16,710 nt of DNA from an uncultured Collinsella sp. (GCA_958412345.1 CATYSO010000032.1:1-16710), one strand, 5' to 3'. Counted from the first letter of the stretch, positions 6,336 to 12,978 are shown. A program made the numbers and translations. Notes: generated by a model not told the origin, from the letters alone.

Positions 6336-7754
6336 ATGGCCCTCATCACTTCGTACCACGTCCCCGGCCTGTATGTCGAGGACCACAGCATCGATGTCCC
6401 CCTCGACTGGCGCGGCCTGGAGCCGATGCTTTTGGCCGTCGGCAGCACCATGCGCCGCGGCGCCATGCCGGCACCAATCGCCGGCGCGCCCGAGAGCATC
6501 AAGCTCTTCTACCGCGTGGTTTGCGCGCCCGACCGCATCAACGACGATCTGCCGCTGCTCCTGTTTTTGCAGGGCGGTCCCGGCGGCGAGAGCCCGCGTC
6601 CGCTGTCGCCCACAAGCGATGGCTGGATCGAGGAGGCCGTCAAGCACTTCCGCGTGGTCCTTCCCGACCAGCGCGGCACCGGACGCAGTAGCTGCGTGGA
6701 CGGACGCACCATCGCGGCGCTAGGTGATCGCGCCGAGGCAGCAGGCGCCAATGCCGCCCGCTCGCAGGCGGACTTCCTCAAGCGTCACCTCGCCAGCTCA
6801 ATCGTGCGCGATTTTGAGTATCTGCGCCTGGTGGGCTTTGGGGGCAAGCCCTGGGTCACACTCGGGCAGAGCTACGGCGGCTTTTTGACGTTGAGCTATC
6901 TGTCGCTCTTCCCCGAGGGCGTGGCGGCAAGCTTTACCTGTGGTGGCATTCCGCACGTGCCGGCGAGCGCCAGCGAGGTCTACGCGCACACCTTCCCACG
7001 CATGGCCGCCAAGACGCAGCAGTATTACGACCGCTACCCCGCCGATGTCGAGCGCGTGGCAGCCCTGGCCGATGCGCTCGAGGCTCAGAAGCCCGTGCTG
7101 CCCGACGGCTCGCCGATGACGGTCGAGCGCCTGCAGCTCATGGGCAGCGACTTCGGCATGAAGCCGAGCTTTGAGCGCATGCATTGGATTATCGATCACG
7201 CTTTTGTTGGCGGCGACGGCACGCTGACCTGCGGCGCCTCGGTATCTGACAGCTTTTTGATGCGCGCCTTCGAGCGCACCAACACGCGCACGAATCCGCT
7301 GTACTGGACGCTTCAGGAGTTCATCTACGCCGACGGCGACACCATGCCCATTCGCTGGGCCGCGGCAGAAGAGAAGGCACACCGTGCCGAGTTCGACACG
7401 CTTGCGCGCCCGCTCATGTTTACCGGCGAGGCCATGTTCCCGTGGATGTTTGAGCAGATGCCCGAGCTCAAGCCCTTCAAGCCGGCGATGGATCTGCTGA
7501 TGGAAGACACCAGCTGGGACAAGATCTACGACCCGCAGCGCCTGGCGTGCAACGAGGTGCCCCTGCAGGCCGCGGTGTACTTCGATGACATGTACGTGGA
7601 CTCGGGCATGCAGCTCGACACGCTCAGCCGCGTGGGCAACTCGCATGCCTGGGTGACCAACGAGTTCGAGCACGACGGCTTGCACGGCAGCGTGGTGTTC
7701 AAGCACCTCTTCGACGAAGCCCTCAACCGAGGAGACCTGCGCCAGATCTTCTAG
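6336..7754 (+). CDS. Prolyl aminopeptidase-like alpha/beta hydrolase (S33 family)
   Basis: Serine hydrolase of peptidase family S33, resembling the large Aeromonas-type prolyl aminopeptidases that remove N-terminal proline from peptides. The 472-residue protein has the oxyanion motif as QGGPGG (residues 79-84), PDQRGTGRS (110-118), the nucleophile S179 in GQSYGGF, a likely acid in the YFDDMYVDSG segment, and a C-terminal histidine in EHDGLHG (about 446-450). No signal peptide is visible. The start at 6336 follows GGAAGA (6325-6330) by 5 nt; an in-frame start at 6255 would overlap the promoter region. It sits between proA and proB, which supports a role in proline supply. A TGCCGGCA repeat begins about 10 nt after its stop. 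Proline specificity is inferred. Confidence 0.85.
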   Translation: MALITSYHVPGLYVEDHSIDVPLDWRGLEPMLLAVGSTMRRGAMPAPIAGAPESIKLFYRVVCAPDRINDDLPLLLFLQGGPGGESPRPLSPTSDGWIEEAVKHFRVVLPDQRGTGRSSCVDGRTIAALGDRAEAAGANAARSQADFLKRHLASSIVRDFEYLRLVGFGGKPWVTLGQSYGGFLTLSYLSLFPEGVAASFTCGGIPHVPASASEVYAHTFPRMAAKTQQYYDRYPADVERVAALADALEAQKPVLPDGSPMTVERLQLMGSDFGMKPSFERMHWIIDHAFVGGDGTLTCGASVSDSFLMRAFERTNTRTNPLYWTLQEFIYADGDTMPIRWAAAEEKAHRAEFDTLARPLMFTGEAMFPWMFEQMPELKPFKPAMDLLMEDTSWDKIYDPQRLACNEVPLQAAVYFDDMYVDSGMQLDTLSRVGNSHAWVTNEFEHDGLHGSVVFKHLFDEALNRGDLRQIF

Positions 7755-7763
7755 CAAAGGAGT

Positions 7764-7818
7764 GTCCCCACCTGCCGGCACAAAAAGAACGTCCCCAAGT
7801 GCCGAACAAGTGCCGGCA
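7764..7818. repeat. TGCCGGCA hairpin repeat with GGGGAC loop
   Basis: TGCCGGCAC (7773-7781) and GTGCCGGCA (7810-7818) are perfect inverted arms; TGCCGGCA itself is also self-complementary. The 28-nt loop holds GTCCCC (GGGGAC on the minus strand), and a second GTCCCC lies just outside at 7764-7769. A half copy follows the RAYT gene at 4036-4062. It lies in the convergent region between the aminopeptidase gene and proB. Confidence 0.75.
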
Positions 7819-7851
7819 ACGACAATGCCGCAGGTAGAGAACGGAAAGCGA

Positions 7852-7949
7852 AAACGCCCCTAAGCGAGCAAGGTGACGTGAAAGAGGAGGGCATTGACCT
7901 TTTGGTCATGCCCGACGATTGAACGTCAGATTGCCGCTTAGGGGCGTTT
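7852..7949 (-). terminator. 98-nt near-symmetric hairpin after proB
   Basis: AAACGCCCCTAAGCG (7852-7866) and CGCTTAGGGGCGTTT (7935-7949) pair perfectly over 15 bp. Inside, GCAA/TTGC (4 bp), TGACGT/ACGTCA (6 bp) and GGGCATTGACC/GGTCATGCCC (10 bp with one bulged T) continue the helix to a TTTT loop, with 2x2 and 9x9 internal loops. On the minus strand four T follow the stem, so it can terminate proB; it may also serve the convergent aminopeptidase gene. It is far longer than a normal terminator and could instead be a miniature mobile element or structured RNA. Confidence 0.65.
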
Positions 7950-7963
7950 GCAGCGTCAATTGG

Positions 7964-9091
7964 TTATGCGAAGACGATTAAATTATCCCTGTGTATCGCC
8001 GGCTTCTCGGCCAGGTTAGCGAGCAGGCGGTTGCTGGCGATCTGGTCCTGGCGGCGGCCGGCGGCAAGTTCCAGCACGTCCGAATCGGCCTCGGCGATAC
8101 CGCGGGCGACGACCATACCGCTCGGATCGCACACATCGAGCACATCGCCCTCGGCAAACTGGCCATCGACCTCGCGAATACCCACTGCAAGCAGGGAAGA
8201 TCCACGGCTGACCAGCGCCTTCGCAGCACCATCATCGACCGTCACCGAGCCATGCGCCTTGTCGCCCAGCGCGATCCACAGCTTGCGGGGCGCGATGTCC
8301 AGGCGCTCAGCCGGCGGATCGAACAACGTACCCACGCTCTCGCCGCGGGCCAGACGCACGAGCGCATCGGGCTCCTCGCCCGAGCAAATCACGCTTTGAA
8401 TGCCCGCCGTCATCAGAATGCGGCTCGCGCGAATCTTTGTGATCATGCCGCCCGTGCCCACCGAAGTCGAAGAATCGCCCGCCGAGGCGATGATCTTGGC
8501 ATCGATCTTATGCACGACCGGGACGAACTCGGCCGTGGGGTCCTCGTGCGGATTGGCGGTATAGAGGCCATCGATGTCCGAGAGCGTCACGCACAGATCG
8601 GCAGAAACCAGGCAGCTCACAAGCGCCGCCAGCGTGTCGTTGTCGCCGAACTTGATCTCATCGACGGTAACGGTGTCGTTCTCGTTGACGACCGGCACCA
8701 CGCCCAGCTCCACCAGGCGCAGCAGGGCGTCGCGCGCGTGCAGGTAGGACGTGCGGCGCGCCGTGTCGTGACGCGTGAGCAGGACGAGAGAGGTGAGCAG
8801 GTCGCGCGCATGGAACTCCTCGTCGTAGGCCGACGAGATGATGCACTGACCGGCCGAGGCGCAGGCCTGCAGGCTCGGCAGGTCACCGACCGGCTTGCGG
8901 TCGAAGCCCAGCACGGGATAGCCGCAGGCAATGGCACCCGAGCTCACCACGACCAGGCGCCAGCCAAGCTCGCGCAGCGCTGCGGCCTGGTCGGCAAGCC
9001 CGCCGATAAAGGCGCGGTTGACCTTGCCGTCGGCGCCCACCACCGTGGACGAACCGATCTTTACCACCATCGTTTTATAAGAAGTCGTCAT
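7964..9091 (-). CDS. proB: Glutamate 5-kinase (ProB)
   Basis: First enzyme of proline synthesis; phosphorylates glutamate with ATP. The 375-residue protein has an amino-acid-kinase domain with KIGSS (11-15), VSSGAI (49-54), VNENDTV (136-142), FGDND (148-152), SDIDGLY (171-177) and GTGGM (213-217 region), then a PUA domain (about 271-355). Length matches two-domain ProB enzymes. The start is uncertain: the ATG at 9091 gives MTTSYKTMVVKIGSS, the ATG at 9070 gives MVVKIGSS, and neither has a good Shine-Dalgarno. It follows pncB on the same strand by 103 nt, with an interleaved repeat between, so it could be co-transcribed or have its own promoter. Confidence 0.96.
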   Translation of the reverse strand: MTTSYKTMVVKIGSSTVVGADGKVNRAFIGGLADQAAALRELGWRLVVVSSGAIACGYPVLGFDRKPVGDLPSLQACASAGQCIISSAYDEEFHARDLLTSLVLLTRHDTARRTSYLHARDALLRLVELGVVPVVNENDTVTVDEIKFGDNDTLAALVSCLVSADLCVTLSDIDGLYTANPHEDPTAEFVPVVHKIDAKIIASAGDSSTSVGTGGMITKIRASRILMTAGIQSVICSGEEPDALVRLARGESVGTLFDPPAERLDIAPRKLWIALGDKAHGSVTVDDGAAKALVSRGSSLLAVGIREVDGQFAEGDVLDVCDPSGMVVARGIAEADSDVLELAAGRRQDQIASNRLLANLAEKPAIHRDNLIVFA

Positions 9092-9152
9092 ACGTCAAAC
9101 CAATCGAATGTCGAGCGTTCGGGCGAGCTGGGGCAGTCGGGGCGCCTAGTGC

Positions 9153-9201
9153 GGGACGGACGAAAATGATCCGTTTTCCTCCGTCCCCTTCGGATCATTT
9201 T
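9153..9201 (-). repeat. Interleaved inverted repeats spanning the pncB stop codon
   Basis: Two inverted repeats alternate: GGGACGGA (9153-9160) with TCCGTCCC (9180-9187), and AAAATGATCCG (9163-9173) with CGGATCATTTT (9191-9201). On the minus strand the AAAATGATCCG/CGGATCATTTT hairpin carries GGGACGGA in its loop and the loop's complement follows downstream, an H-type pseudoknot layout. The pncB stop TGA (9197-9195) is inside the first arm. A second element of the same design is at 11424-11503. Confidence 0.8.
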
Positions 9202-10700
9202 GCCCAGGGGAAGGCCGAAGCCGCAGCCATGTTCTTGCGCACGAGCTCGTCGCGCACCTGAGCCAGGCCCTGCTCCATGCCCACCACATAGGTCTGCGGG
9301 TACAGGAAGCGCTTGAAAGCTGCGTCCAGATGATCGAGCGCCCAAGCACAGCGCTCGCGCGCGTCCTGGATGCTCTCACGCGGAGCCACCGCACTGCCAT
9401 CGCGCACGATCGGCACCAGCAGCTCGCGATACTCAAGTTCGGACACGTCGGTCACCAAGGCGGCATCATTCACGGCCACGAGGGTATTGCCGCGCGCGGC
9501 GCCCTCCCCCGCCAGATGGTCCTCGTCGTAGATCATGTCGCAGACCGGGCCGCCAAAGCCGTCGTAATAACGGCGCACACGTTGCACGCCCGGGATCGTG
9601 CGCTTGTAGGGCTGCTCGGAGAGCTTGACCACCGGCGTCCATGGATCTGCCTCGCTCGCACGGCGGGCGGAAAGCTTGTACACGCCGCCCAGCGCCGGCT
9701 GGTCATAGCAGGTCGCAAGCTTGGTACCCACGCCAAAGCTGTCGATGGGCGCGCCCTGGTCGAGCAGCGACTGAATCGTGTACTCATCCAGATCGTTAGA
9801 AACCGAGATCCCCACATAGGGCAGGCCCTCGGCGTCAAAACGGCTGCGGACATACTTGGAGAGCTTGGCGAGGTCGCCCGAGTCAATGCGAATAGCCGAC
9901 AGACGCTCGCCCACCGCCTCCATCTCCTTGGCAACCGTAATGGCATGCTCGCAACCCTCGCGTACGTCGTAGGTGTCGATGAGCAGCGTGCAGTTCTTGG
10001 GACTCGACTTAGCAAAAGCCCGGAATGCCTCGAGCTCGGAGTCGAAGCTCATGACCCAGCTGTGCGCATGCGTGCCAAAGACGGGAATACCGTAGCGGCG
10101 GCCGGCGAGCACATTGGACGTAGAGGAGCAGCCGGCAACGTAGCTCGCGCGCGCGACGGCCAGCCCGCCATCGGGACCCTGAGCGCGGCGCAGGCCAAAC
10201 TCGGCAACGGGACGGCCGTCCGCCGCCAGCACCACGCGCGCCGTCTTGGTGGCGACAAGCGTCTGGAAGCCGACGATGTTGAGCAGCGCCGTTTCGAGCA
10301 GCTGGCACTCCAGCGCGGGGCCGGTGACGCGAACCATGGGCTCGCGCGGAAAGACGAGCTCGCCCTCGGGAACGGCGTCGATGTTTACATGCGCACGAAA
10401 ATCGCGCAGGTAGTCGAGGAATGCAGGCTTGAACATCGCGCCGCCGGCCGGGGCCTGAAGCGAGGCAAGGTAGTCGATGTCCTCGGGCGTAAAGCGCAGA
10501 TTCTCGACCAGCTCGGGCAGCTCGGCGGTGCCGCACATGACGGCATAGGCGCTGCCAAAGGGATGGTCGCGGTAAAACGCCGTAAAACAACCCTGCTCAT
10601 TGGCCTTGCCGTTCTCCCACAGGCCCTGGGCCATAGTGAGCTCGTACAGATCGGTGAGCATTGCGATGTCGGTGGGATGAGAGATATCGGTCAAAGCCAT
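9195..10700 (-). CDS. pncB: Nicotinate phosphoribosyltransferase (PncB)
   Basis: NAD salvage enzyme that joins nicotinate and PRPP to form nicotinate mononucleotide. The 501-residue protein shows TDLYELTMAQ near the N-terminus (16-25), the EFGLRRAQGPDGG region (167-179), the phosphate-accepting histidine segment FGTHAHSWVM (208-217), IRIDSGDLAKL (270-280) and DSFGVGTKL (320-328), in the order expected for the long bacterial NAPRTase. AAAGGT lies 6 nt before the ATG. It is preceded on the same strand by the tail-anchored protein gene (84 bp) and followed by proB. The last codons and stop are embedded in an interleaved repeat. Confidence 0.95.
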   Translation of the reverse strand: MALTDISHPTDIAMLTDLYELTMAQGLWENGKANEQGCFTAFYRDHPFGSAYAVMCGTAELPELVENLRFTPEDIDYLASLQAPAGGAMFKPAFLDYLRDFRAHVNIDAVPEGELVFPREPMVRVTGPALECQLLETALLNIVGFQTLVATKTARVVLAADGRPVAEFGLRRAQGPDGGLAVARASYVAGCSSTSNVLAGRRYGIPVFGTHAHSWVMSFDSELEAFRAFAKSSPKNCTLLIDTYDVREGCEHAITVAKEMEAVGERLSAIRIDSGDLAKLSKYVRSRFDAEGLPYVGISVSNDLDEYTIQSLLDQGAPIDSFGVGTKLATCYDQPALGGVYKLSARRASEADPWTPVVKLSEQPYKRTIPGVQRVRRYYDGFGGPVCDMIYDEDHLAGEGAARGNTLVAVNDAALVTDVSELEYRELLVPIVRDGSAVAPRESIQDARERCAWALDHLDAAFKRFLYPQTYVVGMEQGLAQVRDELVRKNMAAASAFPWAK

Positions 10701-10784
10701 GGGGCGACCTTTCGGATGCGTTATGCAGAGGTTGAGGGTTGGAGAAGGGCAGAGTGTTCGGGCATGACACCCGGCGCGAATCGG

Positions 10785-11225
10785 CTAGAGCAGGCCCATG
10801 CTGGTCAGGATCGTGTAGCCCATAAAGATGACAAACGCGATGAGGGCAAGGACAATGATGATTTTTTGAGCCGGCGCCATGCCAGGGATCTCGTTCTCGC
10901 CCGTAGGCTCCTTGGAGGTAACCATGCGCTGGGCAAAGCTCATCTCGTCACGGCTCGGTTTGGGCTCGACGGGCTTGGGACGAGTGGCCTTTTTAGACTG
11001 AGGTTTGTGCGCGGCAGGTGCGGGCTTCGCGGCGGCGGGCTTGGGCGCGGGGGCGACGTTCGCGGCGGCCTCCTCGGCCTTCGCACGCTCGGCACGCAGG
11101 GCGGCCAGCTCCTCACGCTCGCGGCGTGCCTCTTCCTGGGCCTCGCGACGAGCTTTCTCGGCGCGGAGCTCTTCCAACTCGGCGCGTTCCTCGGCAGACA
11201 GTGGTTGGGACTCAAGCTCGGCCAT
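10785..11225 (-). CDS. Tail-anchored coiled-coil protein of unknown function
   Basis: I do not recognise a named family. The 146-residue product has a charged, Glu/Arg/Ala-rich helical N-terminal part (about 8-60) that reads as a coiled coil, a Pro/Ala/Lys-rich linker (about 65-100), then one C-terminal hydrophobic helix (AQKIIIVLALIAFVIFMGY, about 120-138) with a short tail. This predicts a cytosolic stalk anchored in the membrane at its C-terminus. The start at 11225 follows AAAGGG by about 8 nt; an in-frame start 12 codons upstream lies in the tRNA terminator. The gene sits 64 bp after tRNA-Ala on the same strand and 84 bp before pncB. Confidence 0.75.
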   Translation of the reverse strand: MAELESQPLSAEERAELEELRAEKARREAQEEARREREELAALRAERAKAEEAAANVAPAPKPAAAKPAPAAHKPQSKKATRPKPVEPKPSRDEMSFAQRMVTSKEPTGENEIPGMAPAQKIIIVLALIAFVIFMGYTILTSMGLL

Positions 11226-11241
11226 GGTACAGCCCTTTCTT

Positions 11242-11275
11242 TTAAAAAAAGCCGCCGACACAATGTCAGCGGCTT
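11242..11275 (-). terminator. Intrinsic terminator of tRNA-Ala
   Basis: On the minus strand AAGCCGCTGACA (11275-11264) pairs with TGTCGGCGGCTT (11260-11249), one G-U pair and a 3-nt loop, followed by seven T (11248-11242). It is directly between the tRNA and the next start codon. Confidence 0.9.
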
Positions 11276-11289
11276 ATCAAATCCAAGGG

Positions 11290-11362
11290 TGGAGACGAAG
11301 GGAGTCGAACCCTCGGCCTCTGCCATGCGACGGCAGCGCTCTCCCAACTGAGCTACGTCCCC
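11290..11362 (-). tRNA. tRNA-Ala (anticodon CGC)
   Basis: The cloverleaf is complete. The acceptor GGGGACG/CGTCTCC includes the G3-U70 wobble that marks tRNA-Ala. The D arm is GCTC/GAGC, the anticodon stem CTGCC/GGCAG carries loop GTCGCAT (anticodon CGC, reading GCG), and the T arm is GAGGG/CCCTT with loop TTCGACT. Discriminator A is encoded; CCA is not (ACCC follows). G32 with U38 in the anticodon loop is uncommon, but alanine tRNAs often have unusual 32-38 pairs. The gene has a good promoter and terminator. Confidence 0.96.
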
Positions 11363-11375
11363 AGGACAAGTCGAT

Positions 11376-11403
11376 ATTTTACCTACGGCTCGCCAACTGT
11401 CAA
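11376..11403 (-). promoter_or_regulatory. Sigma-70-type promoter of tRNA-Ala
   Basis: On the minus strand a perfect TTGACA (11403-11398) is followed after 16 bp by TAAAAT (11381-11376), five of six to the -10 consensus. Transcription would start about 7 nt before the tRNA. Confidence 0.8.
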
Positions 11404-11423
11404 CGCCCAATACCCAGTCTTTT

Positions 11424-11503
11424 TGGGACGGGGCTATTTTGACAACTTTTCGAGCAGGCGATCCTCTCGATGATTTTTTAATCCCCGTCCCAGAAAAATC
11501 ATC
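11424..11503 (-). repeat. Interleaved inverted repeats after the radical SAM gene
   Basis: TGGGACGGGG (11424-11433) and CCCCGTCCCA (11483-11492) form one inverted pair. GATGATTTTT (11469-11478) and AAAAATCATC (11494-11503) form another, overlapping it. On the minus strand the ATGATTTT hairpin has GGGACGGGG in its loop and the loop's complement lies 35 nt after the hairpin. This is the same design as the element at 9153-9201. It starts 10 nt after the radical SAM stop codon and ends upstream of the tRNA promoter. Confidence 0.75.
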
Positions 11504-11513
11504 GGCGAACGCG

Positions 11514-12452
11514 CTACTTTGCGCTGGTGAGGACGCCGGTGGTGTCGAACGCCGGGGTAAAGCTCTCGTCTACCGCGCCGCCTTCTTGCCAAAACATCGT
11601 CGTAAAGCCCAGGTCGTCGGCATGGTCGAGCACCTGCTCATACTCCTCGCGCGTCACGGCGCGCGCCAGGTCGCCGCCTTGTTCACGCATGAGCGCATTG
11701 GGCGTGTACTGGTTCATGACCGAGATCGGCACGTCGCCCACCGTCTGCCACACCAGGTCTAACACGCGGCACGAATCGTCGGCATGCCCCGGCAGCACCA
11801 GGTGACGCACGATCATACCGCGCTTCATGAGCCCGTCCTCGTCCACCAGCTCTCCCCCGCGGCGCTCAATCTCGCGCGCCATCTGGGCCAGACCCGACAC
11901 GGCCACGCGCGGGTAGTCATTAATATGAGAAAGCGACTGCGCAAGCCCGGCATCGGCATATTTAAAGTCCGTAAGCCACACGTCGACCAGGTCGCCCAGC
12001 GCCGCCACGGCACTCGCGCGCTCGTAACCACTCGTGTTGTAGACAATTGGGATGACCAACCCGCGCGTCCGTGCCGCGGCAATCGCGGCAGGCAACAGGT
12101 GCGCATAGTGCGTCGCCGTCACCAGGTTGATGTTATTGGCGCCCTGGTCCTGCAGCTCCAGCATAATCTCGACCAAACGCTCGGGCGAAATCTCAAGGCC
12201 AAAATTGCCCGTTGAGATCTCGTGGTTCTGACAATAGATGCATTTGAGCGAGCAGCCGCTAAAGAAAATCGTGCCCGAGCCGGCCTCGCCCGAGATAGGC
12301 GGCTCCTCCCACATATGAAGCGCTGCGCGGGCGACCTTAAGCGTGTTGTCGGCGCCGCACACGCCACGCGCGCTCTCGTCGCGCGCCGCACCGCAACGGC
12401 GCGGACACAAATGGCAGGCGGGCGAAAAAAGTTCGGTCAACGACGTCGGCAT
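11514..12452 (-). CDS. PflX-type radical SAM protein (COG1313-like)
   Basis: Radical SAM iron-sulfur protein related to pyruvate formate-lyase activating enzymes; the specific target is unknown. In the 312-residue product the SAM cluster motif is C67-x3-C71-x2-C74 (SGCSLKCIYCQN). An N-terminal cysteine set C13, C16, C20 and C32 (PACHLCPRRCG...GVCG) suggests a second metal site, typical of the PflX group, as is the ARAALHMWEEPPISG segment. The start is set at the ATG at 12452, with GGAG 9 nt upstream; a TTG five codons earlier would overlap that site. It is probably a single-gene unit with a TTGACA promoter at 12565-12560 and an interleaved repeat at its 3' end. Confidence 0.88.
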   Translation of the reverse strand: MPTSLTELFSPACHLCPRRCGAARDESARGVCGADNTLKVARAALHMWEEPPISGEAGSGTIFFSGCSLKCIYCQNHEISTGNFGLEISPERLVEIMLELQDQGANNINLVTATHYAHLLPAAIAAARTRGLVIPIVYNTSGYERASAVAALGDLVDVWLTDFKYADAGLAQSLSHINDYPRVAVSGLAQMAREIERRGGELVDEDGLMKRGMIVRHLVLPGHADDSCRVLDLVWQTVGDVPISVMNQYTPNALMREQGGDLARAVTREEYEQVLDHADDLGFTTMFWQEGGAVDESFTPAFDTTGVLTSAK

Positions 12453-12536
12453 AAAAACATGCTCCAAAACAACGATTCAGCAGCTCAAACGTAAAGGGCC
12501 AGACCGCACAGACGGCTCCGTCCCTAAGGCGCCGTA

Positions 12537-12565
12537 ATCGTCCGACACGATTTTTGTAATGTCAA
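12537..12565 (-). promoter_or_regulatory. Probable promoter of the radical SAM gene
   Basis: On the minus strand a perfect TTGACA (12565-12560) is followed after 17 bp by GACGAT (12542-12537), a weak -10. The leader to the start codon would be about 78 nt and contains a GGGACGG sequence (12515-12510 region). Confidence 0.5.
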
Positions 12566-12590
12566 GACTGGAATCGACAAAGTGCCGCTT

Positions 12591-12596
12591 TATGAT
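12591..12596 (+). promoter_or_regulatory. Possible -10 for the candidate small RNA
   Basis: TATGAT fits the -10 consensus at five of six bases. The -35 position (CTGGAA, 12568-12573, 17 bp upstream) is poor. It would start transcription near 12603, divergent from the radical SAM promoter. Confidence 0.4.
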
Positions 12597-12602
12597 GTAG
12601 GT

Positions 12603-12747
12603 ATTCCGCCCCCCGCGGAGCAACTGGGTGAACCGTCGCGTTTATTTAGGGAGCCCACACAGTCGTACCTAGTACAGGTATCCTTCGTTGTTAAGGACGC
12701 TGGAACAGTCGATGAGGGCACCCACCTGTTTTAGGTGGGTTCATTTT
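12603..12747 (+). ncRNA. Candidate structured small RNA, 6S-RNA-like
   Basis: This stretch has no coding capacity that fits its neighbours but has several RNA-like parts: a hairpin TCCGC-CCCCC-GCGGA (12605-12619), TGGGTG (12625-12630) complementary to CACCCA near the 3' end (12719-12724), GTACC/GGTAT and TCCTT/AAGGA hairpins in the middle, and a clean terminator. The blocks TTTATTTAGGGAGCCCACAC and GGGCACCCACCT recall, from memory, Gram-positive 6S RNAs, which bind RNA polymerase. The six-C loop recalls actinobacterial 6C RNA, but only one such hairpin is present. Assignment is unproven; ends are approximate. Confidence 0.5.
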
Positions 12748-12748
12748 C
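12720..12748 (+). terminator. Intrinsic terminator of the candidate small RNA
   Basis: ACCCACCT (12720-12727) pairs with AGGTGGGT (12733-12740) around a GTTTT loop, and TCATTTT follows. No protein gene ends just upstream, so it argues for a non-coding transcript. Confidence 0.75.
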
Positions 12749-12749
12749 G

Positions 12750-12978
12750 TAACGTGGGGGGTGGTTTTCTTTTGCCGAAAATCACCATTACAGTCCACAT
12801 GGATCCCCGCCGGCATCCCGACAAGCCATCGACAACATCCCAATATCTGGTAAGCGCGTGATTATCGCTGCGTGCAATTCCATGCACCCCCCTTGGTCGA
12901 GTATCATGATTCGGCTATGCCCTTTGCGCATGGCGTTCTTCTGACCTTTCCCTTCGACGCTTGGCGGTTTTTAGATTC
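12750..12978. other. Gene-free leader region of the wecA-like gene
   Basis: No gene is visible in these about 230 bases. A possible -10, TATCAT (12902-12907), lacks a good -35. The region contains a run of six C (12887-12892). Confidence 0.4.

Noticed and set aside
4928..6691. 587-codon plus-strand frame opposite proA running into the aminopeptidase gene
   Set aside because: Low-complexity His/Ala/Arg-rich translation and overlap with two well-identified genes show it is a shadow frame.
7991..9169. 392-codon plus-strand frame opposite proB
   Set aside because: Antisense shadow of proB; no ribosome-binding site or domain.
9330..11351. 673-codon plus-strand frame opposite pncB and the tail-anchored gene
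   Set aside because: Antisense shadow that also reads through the tRNA-Ala gene; no domain.
12603..12747. Assignment of the candidate RNA to 6C RNA
   Set aside because: 6C RNAs have two hairpins with six-C loops; only one is present here, the next C run being about 270 nt away and not in a hairpin.
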